Source: Tragulus kanchil (taxonomy: Eukaryota > Chordata > Mammalia > Artiodactyla > Tragulidae). Taken from it: a stretch of 64,000 bases of DNA. Each line of letters starts with the position of its first letter. Within the stretch, counting starts at the first letter, position 1. This document shows positions 1-11,865 of this stretch, piece by piece. Where the stretch lies: assembly GCA_022376925.1 (NCBI GenBank), contig JAIOJX010000032.1, positions 202,054,939 to 202,118,938 on the forward strand, in the 5' to 3' direction. Made by a program: the position numbers and the translations under genes. A model generated the notes under the pieces. It did no database searches. It was not told the origin of the DNA and saw nothing but the letters and a program-made list of their open reading frames with translations.

Positions 1-173
1 AAGCTGGAGTGAGTTGCTGTTACTTTCTCCAGAAGATCATCCCCATCCAGGGATGGCACCCAGGTCTCCTGCGATGCAGGCAGATTCTTCACGGATTGAG
101 TCACTAGGGGAAGCGAGGTGTGTGGAAGTGCAAGAGATCCATGGAGGGCTCTCTCCCTGCAGGCTTACCACTT
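1..173. repeat. Partial third copy of the block at 1,070-1,242
   Basis: Positions 1-173 match 1,070-1,242 base for base as far as I compared, then diverge abruptly ('ctt|ctcggga' against 'ctt|aatttta'). It contains part of a minus-strand Bov-tA SINE and the sequence after it. It is probably another fragment of the duplication at 881-3,050, cut by the window edge. Confidence 0.8.
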
Positions 174-499
174 CTCGGGAGCCAGAACAACTTGTGTGTC
201 CATGGATGATAACAACGGTCCCAGGAAGCAAGTCTGGGATCATCCTGTGAGGAGAGATGTATTTTCTATTTTGTTGGACTAAGTTGCAGGAGTTGAATTC
301 ATTTAAAAAGTTTAAAGAGCCTCCAACTCGAAGGAGGAAAAGCTTTATAGGATCTGAAAATGGTTACTTTGTTTGACCATTTTGTTGACCATTAGAGGTT
401 AATTTGTTTAACTTCCAACGGTTAATAGAAGAGAAAGTTAGTGTAGAGGTTGTTAGGAATGGAACTCCTTGACTAAAAAGCAAGAAAACTAACAAATTA

Positions 500-960
500 T
501 CAGGTTACCATACTTGGAAGTTAAGGAATTAGCTTGTAACTGTTTCTTGAGTGCTGGCAGAAGATAAAAGGCTCCTGGGTCAGAGTCAAAAGACTTATTC
601 ATGGCTGAGGAAGCAGGAGGAACACGGGCCTGTTGGCTTCAGTTTCTAATGGCCCCAAAGCCCCACCGGGTGATGTTATGGGCTTGGATGGATGGCTAAA
701 CACACAGTGGGTTGCCTTGCAGCTAAGGAGCAACAAGCTTGCAGGATTTACTGTTTTATAGTAAGAAGTAAGAAAGCGTACTTTTTGTTTTGGAAAGAGA
801 CATTTTCTCATCTCTCAAGGCTGCTTGGTGCAAACATAACTTTGGGAAATGGTTTAGGTAAAATGCAAACAAGGCCCTGCATTCTGGGCAAACCCAGCTC
901 AATGTGTGGAACTTCAAGAGATCAGAGGAGGACTGTCTCTCCCAACAGGCTCACCACTTG
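500..960 (+). repeat. Degenerate LTR-like sequence, copy A
   Basis: Resembles the sequence at 9,310-9,740 in order and spacing: 'gctggcag...cctgggtcagag' near 555-585, a TATA-like 'tgttttatagtaagaag' near 751, and 'ggaggactgtctctccca' near 926. The shared TATA-to-end layout suggests a solo or paired LTR of an endogenous retrovirus. Similarity is patchy, perhaps 60-70% by eye. No coding capacity. Confidence 0.5.
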
Positions 961-3050
961 ATTTTAAACTATCTTGAAAACGTTCGTCACTCAGTCATGT
1001 CTGACTCTTGGCGACCCCATGGACTGTAGCCCACCTGGCTCCTCTGTCCATGGGATTTGCCAGGCAAGAAAGCTGGAGTGAGTTGCTGTTACTTTCTCCA
1101 GAAGATCATCCCCATCCAGGGATGGCACCCAGGTCTCCTGCGATGCAGGCAGATTCTTCACGGATTGAGTCACTAGGGGAAGCGAGGTGTGTGGAAGTGC
1201 AAGAGATCCATGGAGGGCTCTCTCCCTGCAGGCTTACCACTTAATTTTAAACAGTCTTGGCTTCTAGCAAATCTTCATATGAATATGCTGGTCCATTAGA
1301 TACTCTGGGTAGCCTGACTGACAGAGGCAGGGACCAAGATTGTTTAATATGTCGCATACAACATTTAATTAAGGTGTCTCTCACCAGGATCCAAACCAGC
1401 AGGCTGAGGCCAACCTGTGGTATTAGCCTTTACCCTCCAGAGTTTGAATTTAGTGACCTATGAATAATTGTGTGTGTGGAGGGCTGGGGTGGAAGGACCA
1501 GTAAGTTGTGTTTCAAATAACTGGGATGTAGTCTAAGGCCAATCTATTTTCTGTTACAGTGTCCACAGATGTTTAGACTGACCTCTGATTTCTGGTGTCA
1601 TTACAGTGAGTTCCCTTACTTAAAAAGCAACTCCCACACCCAGTGGAAAGCATTCCATGGCCCATTCTTCCCTACATTCTGAAGGGGTGCAGGTCATTCC
1701 AGTTCAGGATTATCGGTTAAGATTTATTTGGATCTCCGTCAGATTTGGTTTAGATCACCGTCACAGTGGTTGGGTTAAACCACATGGGCAGTGAGTGCCG
1801 CTGAGTGGTTGCAGCCTCAGTCACTATACAAGGCATAACCTAAGCCCTCTAGGGTGTCAGGAGAAGCATTTGCATTAGTATCAGTCATACTGATTTGGGC
1901 TTCTCTGGCTGCTCAGTGCTAAAGAATTTGTTTATCAATGGGGAGGACGATTCATAGGAGACTAGGATTCTGGGCAAACCCAGCTCAATGTGTGGAACTT
2001 CAAGAGATCAGAGGAGGACTGTCTCTCCAACAGGCTCACCACTTGATTTTAAACTATCTTGAAAACGTTCGTCACTCAGTCATGTCTGACTCTTGGCGAC
2101 CCCATGGACTGTAGCCCACCTGGCTCCTCTGTCCATGGGATTTGCCAGGCAAGAAAGCTGGAGTGAGTTGCTGTTACTTTCTCCAGAAGATCATCCCCAT
2201 CCAGGGATGGCACCCAGGTCTCCTGCGATGCAGGCAGATTCTTCACGGATTGAGTCACTAGGGGAAGCGAGGTGTGTGGAAGTGCAAGAGATCCATGGAG
2301 GGCTCTCTCCCTGCAGGCTTACCACTTAATTTTAAACAGTCTTGGCTTCTAGCAAATCTTCATATGAATATGCTGGTCCATTAGATACTCTGGGTAGCCT
2401 GACTGACAGAGGCAGGGACCAAGATTGTTTAATATGTCGCATACAACATTTAATTAAGGTGTCTCTCACCAGGATCCAAACCAGCAGGCTGAGGCCAACC
2501 TGTGGTATTAGCCTTTACCCTCCAGAGTTTGAATTTAGTGACCTATGAATAATTGTGTGTGTGGAGGGCTGGGGTGGAAGGACCAGTAAGTTGTGTTTCA
2601 AATAACTGGGATGTAGTCTAAGGCCAATCTATTTTCTGTTACAGTGTCCACAGATGTTTAGACTGACCTCTGATTTCTGGTGTCATTACAGTGAGTTCCC
2701 TTACTTAAAAAGCAACTCCCACACCCAGTGGAAAGCATTCCATGGCCCATTCTTCCCTACATTCTGAAGGGGTGCAGGTCATTCCAGTTCAGGATTATCG
2801 GTTAAGATTTATTTGGATCTCCGTCAGATTTGGTTTAGATCACCGTCACAGTGGTTGGGTTAAACCACATGGGCAGTGAGTGCCGCTGAGTGGTTGCAGC
2901 CTCAGTCACTATACAAGGCATAACCTAAGCCCTCTAGGGTGTCAGGAGAAGCATTTGCATTAGTATCAGTCATACTGATTTGGGCTTCTCTGGCTGCTCA
3001 GTGCTAAAGAATTTGTTTATCAATGCAGGAGACATAGGAGACTGGAGTTC
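881..3050. repeat. Tandem duplication 1: 881-1,966 and 1,967-3,050
   Basis: Units of about 1,085 bases, essentially identical inside. Copy 2 has CC for CCC near 2,030. The end of copy 1 (1,941-1,966, 'gggaggacgattcataggagactag') is a scrambled version of the continuation in copy 2 ('caggagacataggagactggag'). Contains one complete minus Bov-tA SINE per copy. Confidence 0.93.
982..1183 (-). mobile_element. Bov-tA-type SINE (copy at 2,067-2,268)
   Basis: Reverse-orientation ruminant tRNA-derived SINE: 'cactcagtcatgtctgactc', then 'gactgtagcccacctggctc', then 'tccatgggatttgcc'. It sits between two similar ~75-base stretches (see findings). Confidence 0.88.
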
Positions 3051-3196
3051 AGCCCCTAGGTTGGCAAGATCCCATGGAGGAGGAAATAGCAACCCATCCT
3101 GATATTCTTGCCTGGGAAATCCCGTGGACAGAGGAGCCTGGTGGGCTCCAGTCCATGGAGAGTCAGACACAACTGAGAGACTGAGCATGCACGCAT
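2982..3196 (+). mobile_element. Bov-tA-type SINE (5' part also at 1,897-1,960)
   Basis: Starts 'gggcttctctggctgctcag' and ends 'gtcagacacaactgagagac', a forward Bov-tA element. The copy in the first duplicated unit is cut by the junction at about 1,940. Confidence 0.87.
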
Positions 3197-3740
3197 ACTA
3201 ATAGAAAGTTGTGTCTGTCTTTTTGCACACATGTGAAGGAAGGTCCATTTTGGGGGATTAATGTTGATGTCATCAGGTGGATGAGAATAGTTCGAGACCG
3301 GCCATGCCCACACAAATTTTTCTAATTTCCTATCAGGATGACAGATTCAGGAAGAGCTCAGATCACTAGCTAGTTGCCGCTTACCTTAGTTGTGCCCTAG
3401 TGTTTTGTCAGGCTGGATGCCAGGCCTAGGAGGCGAAGAGCATTAATTGTTTCCTTGCTCTTTGCATTTCCTGGGGCCTAAGGTGTTCCTTCTCCAGAGG
3501 GCAAGGTTATTTCTTTCCTCCCACTGTTATATAATCACCATGTCCCACTTAGTACCTGTGATTTCCCCTTTGCTCCAGTTACTGCCTACTACTAATATCC
3601 AGACGTTTCTGCCATGGGCACTGTCAGAAAATTGACAGATACTTATTATGTCTCCCACCTTGGCCCACTGTAGAGGAACTTCACAAGCAATACTCAACCA
3701 GGTGGTCTTTATCTTTACATCACTCCAATGAGAAAATCCA

Positions 3741-5985
3741 AGTAACAACTAGAATAAAGTTGAATCCCCAAAAATCTCTCCCCACCCCCCAGGCTGATCT
3801 GAAGTTGCTATTAGGAAAGACAAACCACGCCCAGGAATAGTCAGGGAAGGTCTCAAATTTTCCAATAGGTTTTTTAACGTTTCACCTGTTTTATCCAGAT
3901 CATTAATCAGTTGGTAACCCGGAGAAGATGAACACCTCATCAGGTGGCCACACTATGTGACTGAGGTGTATGAACCAGGAGGAGGTGAGGGAAGTAGCCA
4001 GAAATCTTTTTGAGAAGATGGCTGAGTGCTTGACAGTATCAGATGCCTGTGGATGGTCTGGAGTGTGAAAGGTCATTGGGTAATTTGACTATTGGGCCAT
4101 TGCGGAAAAAAAAAAAAGAAAAAGGCTGCACCACTGGCAGACTGTAGTTGGTTTGGAAAGCTCAAAATATGACCCAGTTTAGTTTCAAGGGCCACAGTGG
4201 TTTATCTAGAGTCAGATGCTTGGACTGGAGCAGCAGCAGCAGCCCTGTGACCTGGAAAAGTGGCAGGTACTGCAGGCCCCAGGGAGAGCCTGCAGAGGGG
4301 AGCAGAGTCCTAGCAGAGTCAGCTTCCTCACAGTGAGCAGCGGCGGTGCCCCTTTACTGCATACAAGACACACACGGCAGCTTAGGGGAGGCAGCACGAG
4401 TGCACAGTGGACCCGTGGCTTCTGCTCGGGGAACAGAGTCTGTGCCCCCACGGTGGTAGACATGTTTCTATGCCTGGTGTATGGATATATCCCAGTGGCA
4501 GTGGCAGTGGTTACGTTTGATCAGCAGCTTGACTCCCATCAGTCTTATCAGAATACTGACCCTTACTGGGGGTATCTTCATGAGTGACTCAGATTGTCCC
4601 ATTGGCAGACAGCCATGATTCTTTTCCACAGTCCTTAGCTGCATAGAAGGGTGCTTTCACTTTCTTGGTATATAGTCTTCCACGTGACACTGCAGGCAGT
4701 TAGGCCAATGGCAAATGCCTAGGAGTAAATAAAAATGTAACATGTCTGTTTCTTAGGCATATCATCTAAGGCGAAGGCGATGACCTGATTCAGTGCCCTG
4801 TACCAATCGACTCTTAGCAGTCGGCTTTCCGCAAGTTGCTGCCCCAGTGGCTTTTTCCCAAAAACCAGTAACAACTAGAATAAAGTTGAATCCCAAAAAT
4901 CTCTCCCCACCCCCCAGGCTGATCTGAAGTTGCTATTAGGAAAGACAAACCACGCCCAGGAATAGTCAGGGAAGGTCTCAAATTTTCCAATAGGTTTTTT
5001 AACGTTTCACCTGTTTTATCCAGATCATTAATCAGTTGGTAACCCGGAGAAGATGAACACCTCATCAGGTGGCCACACTATGTGACTGAGGTGTATGAAC
5101 CAGGAGGAGGTGAGGGAAGTAGCCAGAAATCTTTTTGAGAAGATGGCTGAGTGCTTGACAGTATCAGATGCCTGTGGATGGTCTGGAGTGTGAAAGGTCA
5201 TTGGGTAATTTGACTATTGGGCCATTGCGGAAAAAAAAAAAAGAAAAAGGCTGCACCACTGGCAGACTGTAGTTGGTTTGGAAAGCTCAAAATATGACCC
5301 AGTTTAGTTCCAAGGGCCACAGTGGTTTATCTAGAGTCAGATGCTTGGACTGGAGCAGCAGCAGCAGCCCTGTGACCTGGAAAAGTGGCAGGTACTGCAG
5401 GCCCCAGGGAGAGCCTGCAGAGGGGAGCAGAGTCCTAGCAGAGTCAGCTTCCTCACAGTGAGCAGCGGCGGTGCCCCTTTACTGCATACAAGACACACAC
5501 GGCAGCTTAGGGGAGGCAGCACGAGTGCACAGTGGACCCGTGGCTTCTGCTCGGGGAACAGAGTCTGTGCCCCCACGGTGGTAGACATGTTTCTATGCCT
5601 GGTGTATGGATATATCCCAGTGGCAGTGGCAGTGGTTACGTTTGATCAGCAGCTTGACTCCCATCAGTCTTATCAGAATACTGACCCTTACTGGGGGTAT
5701 CTTCATGAGTGACTCAGATTGTCCCATTGGCAGACAGCCATGATTCTTTTCCACAGTCCTTAGCTGCATAGAAGGGTGCTTTCACTTTCTTGGTATATAG
5801 TCTTCCACGTGACACTGCAGGCAGTTAGGCCAATGGCAAATGCCTAGGAGTAAATAAAAATGTAACATGTCTGTTTCTTAGGCATATCATCTAAGGCGAA
5901 GGCGATGACCTGATTCAGTGCCCTGTACCAATCGACTCTTAGCGCAGTCGGCTTTCCAGGACTGTGAGTGGTAGTTGCTGCCCCA
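3741..5985. repeat. Tandem duplication 2: 3,741-4,866 and 4,867-5,985
   Basis: Units of about 1,125 bases. Copy 2 has CCC for CCCC just after its start. The last ~50 bases of copy 1 (4,816-4,866) have deletions relative to 5,941-5,990. The unit contains 123-codon open frames in both copies, but no recognisable product. Confidence 0.93.
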
Positions 5986-7925
5986 GAGTGCCATCTGCTT
6001 TTAACCTAGCCGCCCCAGCAGTGAACCGGGCACAGACACAGAGAGACATGGAGAGGAATCTCTGGGAATGAAAACCTCACTGAGTTCCAGGCTTTGCTTT
6101 AGGGGGTGAAGTGGAAGATGGTTTCTTCCAAAGAGACAGCTGCCACTTCATTTTGAAAATCAAGATGCCTTTTAGGGCCAGGCTGGCTGTACTCTTGAAT
6201 ATACCACTTCCATTTTATGAGCGAGCCTTACGGAGCCCTTCCCTTGCTAGCCACAGATTTCAAAGCAGCACTCTCAGGCCAAAGACCATGGGTCAGACCC
6301 TCAGTTTCAACAAGAGCTTGGGAGTAGATTGGTAGTTGGTTCTTTAAAAAGGTGTGTACTTGGGCTTCCCTGGTGGCCCAGTGGGTAAAGAGTCCTCCTT
6401 GTAGTGCAGGGGGTGCTGGTTTGATCCCTGGCCTGGGAGGATCCCACATGCAGTAGAGCAGCTGCACTGGTGTGTCCAATTATGAGCCAGCGCTCTTAAG
6501 CACATGTGCCCAGAGCCTGTACTCTGCAGCGAGAGAGGCCGCTGCAATGGGAGGCCCACATAGGCCAAGGAATAAAGATGGATGAAAATTTTAAAAATTT
6601 AAAAAAAAAAAACAGTAAAAGAGGCAAAAATTAAAAAAAAGAAAGGTGTGTACTTGATGCCTGTGTCCAGCAGATGGCATTGTTATCGTGGCGAACCTGC
6701 CCCCATCCCCACCCTAATTCCATCTTTAAAGCTGTAATGTCTCTTTCTCGTGATTTACGTTGTTTCTCTAGGACCCCTTGGGAGGGGACAGGATCACCTC
6801 TCACTATGTGGCAGTCCAAGGAATTTCACATGTATGAAAAATATCTTTTCCACAGTCCTTAGCTGCATAGAAGGGTGCTTTCACTTTCTTGGTATATAGT
6901 CTTCCACGTGACACTGCAGGCAGTTAGGCCAATGGCAAATGCCTAGGAGTAAATAAAATGTAACATGTCTGTTTCTTAGGCATATCATCTAAGGCAAGGC
7001 GATGACCTGATTCAGTGCCCTGTACCAATCGACTCTTAGCGCAGTCGGCTTTCCAGGACTGTGAGTGGTAGTTGCTGCCCCAGAGTGCCATCTGCTTTTA
7101 ACCTAGCCGCCCCAGCAGTGAACCGGGCACAGACACAGAGAGACATGGAGAGGAATCTCTGGGAATGAAAACCTCACTGAGTTCCAGGCTTTGCTTTAGG
7201 GGGTGAAGTGGAAGATGGTTTCTTCCAAAGAGACAGCTGCCACTTCATTTTGAAAATCAAGATGCCTTTTAGGGCCAGGCTGGCTGTACTCTTGAATATA
7301 CCACTTCCATTTTATGAGCGAGCCTTACGGAGCCCTTCCCTTGCTAGCCACAGATTTCAAAGCAGCACTCTCAGGCCAAAGACCATGGGTCAGACCCTCA
7401 GTTTCAACAAGAGCTTGGGAGTAGATTGGTAGTTGGTTCTTTAAAAAGGTGTGTACTTGGGCTTCCCTGGTGGCCCAGTGGGTAAAGAGTCCTCCTTGTA
7501 GTGCAGGGGGTGCTGGTTTGATCCCTGGCCTGGGAGGATCCCACATGCAGTAGAGCAGCTGCACTGGTGTGTCCAATTATGAGCCAGCGCTCTTAAGCAC
7601 ATGTGCCCAGAGCCTGTACTCTGCAGCGAGAGAGGCCGCTGCAATGGGAGGCCCACATAGGCCAAGGAATAAAGATGGATGAAAATTTTAAAAATTTAAA
7701 AAAAAAAAACAGTAAAAGAGGCAAAAATTAAAAAAAAGAAAGGTGTGTACTTGATGCCTGTGTCCAGCAGATGGCATTGTTATCGTGGCGAACCTGCCCC
7801 CATCCCCACCCTAATTCCATCTTTAAAGCTGTAATGTCTCTTTCTCGTGATTTACGTTGTTTCTCTAGGACCCCTTGGGAGGGGACAGGATCACCTCTCA
7901 CTATGTGGCAGTCCATGAATGGGAT
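5746..7925. repeat. Tandem duplication 3: 5,746-6,844 and 6,845-7,925
   Basis: Units of about 1,097 bases. Copy 2 has AAAA for AAAAA and one missing base in 'aaggcgaaggcg' within its first 150 bases. The tail of copy 1 (6,817-6,844) is scrambled relative to 7,914-7,950. Its first ~240 bases overlap duplication 2, so that sequence occurs three times (4,621, 5,746, 6,845). Each copy holds a + strand CHR SINE. Confidence 0.93.
6362..6640 (+). mobile_element. CHR-type SINE (copy at 7,459-7,737)
   Basis: Begins 'gggcttccctggtggcccag', contains 'gatccctggcctgggagg', and ends 'gcccacataggccaaggaat' followed by an A-rich tail. This is a tRNA-Glu-derived SINE of cetartiodactyls. Confidence 0.87.
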
Positions 7926-9070
7926 AATCTTTGACACATGTATGATAAATACAATTATGCTTTCAGCAGTGGCAGCCACAGCAGTAGTTTCAAGGACGCT
8001 ACCCACAAGACCTTTTCCCTTCCCTCCCCTGATAGGAACTTGGCCTAGACCCCGTGAGTTGAATTTGGGTGCTTTCCCCTCTCTTGGAACTAACAAGTCT
8101 GGTCGGCCTGCATCGGGAGCTACAGTGACAGCCATCCAGAGATTATGCCTTTCCCAGGCAGGGGCTGCTGGATGCTGGGGGCAGGAGGAAGCCTTTTTTC
8201 CACCCCTGGATAGATTGGCACCACTTCTTCCCAATGTACTTGTCCTGTGTCTGGGGAGCCCCTGGGCAAGCTACCGTGTCTTCCCTGCAGTCCTCGGCAC
8301 CTGTGGTAACCCCTGGACCTCGCAAACTGTCTCCTGCTCTGGTGGATTGAGTAGGGTCCTGCTGTATCCAAGAGGACCTTGAGTCTCTCTCCTCCCCGAC
8401 TTCCCCACCATGCTAGGATGACTGTGTATGGCCTTTAGTCCCCTTTAGGGACAGCGAGACCTTAAACCCTCCTTTAATCATCTTACTCTTTAAAGTAGCT
8501 AAGACTGTGGCAACGGCGAGGGATCATGGGATATGGAGGAACAGAGTGGCTCTGAGCCTCTCAGCAAGGCATACTTTTAGCTTCAGTACATGGTTTACCC
8601 AAGGCCCTTTCAGTATTTTCATTCTACCCAGATTTCTATATTGAACAGCAAGGTCCTTAGAGCTGGCACCATTTAGGTAAACTTTGAGAGCTCCTCGATT
8701 CGTCAGCTGCATCCGTGTTGCCTCTTGTCTGGGGCTGTTCACCTTACTGTTCCATATCTGTGGTTACATCCTTTCCTCCTTTTTCCCAGAAGCATGTGAG
8801 CAGTAACCAAGACAGCATTCAGATGGTTTGGTTCAGTTCTTCTTCTCTCCACTCAGCCTCATTAATAGGTAGGACAGTGGAAGAGTCTCACTACCTCCCT
8901 TCCTCACCACTTGGACAAGAGCTTTTACCACCAGATTCCAAGGAATCTACTGTTATCCCCTAACCCTATCCCCAAGGCCCTTGTCCTTTCTCTTAAGCAA
9001 AGCTATGACTCAAAGCTATATGTTTGTCACCCAAAACTGTCACGGTTCGAGGTTTTAGTTTTACCCTGTG

Positions 9071-9290
9071 TGCGTGCGTGCTTAGTTGCTTCAGTTGTGC
9101 CTGATTCTTTGTGACCCTATGGACTGTAGCCCACCAGGCCTCTGTGTCCATGGGATTCTCCAGGCAAGAATACTGGAGTGGGTTGCCGTGCCATCCTCCA
9201 GGGGATCTTCCTGACCCAGGGATCAAACCCACATATTCTCATCTCCTGCACTGGCAGGCAGGGTCTTTAGCACCAGCGCCATGTGGGAAG
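9071..9290 (-). mobile_element. Bov-tA-type SINE (copy at 10,171-10,389)
   Basis: 'gttgcttcagttgtgcctga', 'gactgtagcccaccaggcct' and 'caagaatactggagtgggtt' mark a reverse Bov-tA element next to LTR-like copy B. Confidence 0.88.
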
Positions 9291-9299
9291 TTCTTATTT

Positions 9300-9740
9300 T
9301 AGCCTACTTGCCAACTGTTACATTAGCCTGTCACTGTTTTATGGATGCTGGCAGGAGACATAGTCCTGGGTCAGAGACAGCCAACTTTATTTCTCACAGT
9401 ACAGCAAGCAGGATGTGCGTCAGTATGTTGGCATCCGTTCCCCTTGCCCCCAGTGCCCCGCATGAGGCCCTGGGTCTGGATGAATGCTGCACGTGCGGTG
9501 GGGGGCATCCCAGCTGCGGAGTACTGAGCTTGAGGAATCTGCTGTTTTATAAGAAGCAGTAAACAAGACTGCTTTCTGTCCCAGAGGAAGATTCTGTGCC
9601 TTCCTTTAGGTTGCTGGAAGTGTACCCTGAGAAACGGCCTGAATAAAGGTCCTTGCATTCTTGGCATGTCCTGCAAAGTCTGTAGAAACAAGAGAGAGTC
9701 TGGGAGGACTGTCTCTCCCACCACAAACAGGCAGTAAAAG
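9300..9740 (+). repeat. LTR-like sequence, copy B (duplicated at 10,399-10,839)
   Basis: Contains a TATA-like 'ctgttttataagaagc' near 9,540, then about 100 bases on an AATAAA in 'cctgaataaaggtcc' near 9,642, then 'gggaggactgtctctccca' near 9,704. This order (TATA, AATAAA, short tail) is typical of a retroviral LTR. It is related to copy A at 500-960 in the same orientation. The family name is not certain; a ruminant ERV class II LTR is my guess. Confidence 0.55.
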
Positions 9741-11588
9741 CCAAGAGGAAGTGTGAATATTACTACTAGTTTTACTTGAAGTAAAAACCTCACACCCCTT
9801 TATCAGTGTGTTTCCAAATCGACTTGGAAACTAACCACAGATGTTGAGAGAGTTTAAATAGTGCCCTGCATGTGCAGGACTTGATGGTCTACAGGGTCCT
9901 CTCACACGGGTCACCTGATCCCTCCCTGTGAGTGGGACTGGCATTCTCCCACTCAGCCTCATTAATAGGTAGGACAGTGGAAGAGTCTCACTACCTCCCT
10001 TCCTCACCACTTGGACAAGAGCTTTTACCACCAGATTCCAAGGAATCTACTGTTATCCCCTAACCCTATCCCCAAGGCCCTTGTCCTTTCTCTTAAGCAA
10101 AGCTATGACTCAAAGCTATATGTTTGTCACCCAAAACTGTCACGGTTCGAGGTTTTAGTTTTACCCTGTGTGGGGCGTGCTTAGTTGCTTCAGTTGTGCC
10201 TGATTCTTTGTGACCCTATGGACTGTAGCCCACCAGGCCTCTGTGTCCATGGGATTCTCCAGGCAAGAATACTGGAGTGGGTTGCCGTGCCATCCTCCAG
10301 GGGATCTTCCTGACCCAGGGATCAAACCCACATATTCTCATCTCCTGCACTGGCAGGCAGGGTCTTTAGCACCAGCGCCATGTGGGAAGTTCTTATTTTA
10401 GCCTACTTGCCAACTGTTACATTAGCCTGTCACTGTTTTATGGATGCTGGCAGGAGACATAGTCCTGGGTCAGAGACAGCCAACTTTATTTCTCACAGTA
10501 CAGCAAGCAGGATGTGCGTCAGTATGTTGGCATCCGTTCCCCTTGCCCCCAGTGCCCCGCATGAGGCCCTGGGTCTGGATGAATGCTGCACGTGCGGTGG
10601 GGGGCATCCCAGCTGCGGAGTACTGAGCTTGAGGAATCTGCTGTTTTATAAGAAGCAGTAAACAAGACTGCTTTCTGTCCCAGAGGAAGATTCTGTGCCT
10701 TCCTTTAGGTTGCTGGAAGTGTACCCTGAGAAACGGCCTGAATAAAGGTCCTTGCATTCTTGGCATGTCCTGCAAAGTCTGTAGAAACAAGAGAGAGTCT
10801 GGGAGGACTGTCTCTCCCACCACAAACAGGCAGTAAAAGCCAAGAGGAAGTGTGAATATTACTACTAGTTTTACTTGAAGTAAAAACCTCACACCCCTTT
10901 ATCAGTGTGTTTCCAAATCGACTTGGAAACTAACCACAGATGTTGAGAGAGTTTAAATAGTGCCCTGCATGTGCAGGACTTGATGGTCTACAGGGTCCTC
11001 TCACACGGGTCACCTGATCCCTCCCTGTGAGTGGGACTGGCATTTTTGTCTTCCTCGGGTAGATGAGAAAAGAGAGCCTGAGCTGGAGAGGGTGAGTGAC
11101 TGCAGGGTCATGCCTGCACAGTGGCTGGTGGAGCTGGGACCGGATCTCTCTTGTTTTCCTGCAAATCTGTTTTGTCACACTGCTTGGAAGTTATTTTCTC
11201 TGTTTGACGTCACCATGTCAGCGTCCTCACTTCATGCCAAGCCATGTGTTCAGCAGATGCAGAAAGAGATTTACCCTTCTGCCTAGCTATTAGACCCAGT
11301 GAGTAAAACAAACAAACTAAAGAACCCTGCATTTTTGGTGAGAGGGTGTGTCGCCCCTCATGTTGTAGGTCAGTGATGACTGCTTATAGAAGCTGACCTG
11401 GGGATGGGTCGTCACCAGAAAGCAACTGCTCTTCTGAGCTGCAGGGAGAGAGTGACACTTAGAAGTGGCCAGGTTCTCTGGTGGATAACTGGCTTGCCAC
11501 TGTAAAGCCCCCATGGAAGGTGTGAAAGGTTGACCGTGGTTGTGTAGAATAACAGGATTTTTGCATAGTGTTTAAAAGCTAATGTGTT

Positions 11589-11865
11589 GGGCTCCCCTGG
11601 TGGTCCAGTGGGTAAAGAGTCCACCTTGCAGTACAGGGGGTGCTGGTTCAATCCCTAGCCCGGGAAGATCCCATGTGCCATGCAGCGGCTGGACCAGTGT
11701 GTCCAATTACAAGCCAGCCCTCTGGAGCGCACGCGCCCGGAGCTGGTGCTCTGCAGCGAGGGAGACCATTGCATTTGGAGGCCCACACAGGCCAAAGAAT
11801 AAAGATGGATGAAAATAAATAAATAAACAATAAAAGAGGCCAAAATTTTAAAAAGGAGAAAAAGC
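11589..11865 (+). mobile_element. CHR-type SINE (copy at 12,703-12,981)
   Basis: 'gggctcccctggtggtccag' to 'gcccacacaggccaaagaat' with an A-rich tail. Confidence 0.87.

Larger units (their letters stand above)
8846..11043. repeat. Tandem duplication 4: 8,846-9,945 and 9,946-11,043
   Basis: Units of about 1,099 bases, identical except near 'gtgtgcgtgcgtgc' (9,069) against 'gtgtggggcgtgc' (10,168). Each copy carries a minus Bov-tA SINE and LTR-like copy B. The junction is abrupt: 'gggactggcat' continues as 'tctcccactcag' in copy 1 and as 'ttttgtcttcc' in copy 2. Confidence 0.93.

Noticed and set aside
991..2258. Short frames such as the 60-codon minus frame repeated at 991 and 2,076
   Set aside because: They are translations of Bov-tA SINEs, which give the same peptide in many places of the genome.
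4216..5712. Repeated 123-codon frames
   Set aside because: Identical in both units of duplication 2 and starting in a CAG run. No known protein is recognised; repetition is due to the block, not to gene duplication.
7728..8382. Overlapping frames of 168 (-) and 203 (+) codons
   Set aside because: Opposite frames over the same DNA, partly in a SINE tail, with no domain. I considered retroviral gag, protease or dUTPase and found no convincing motif.
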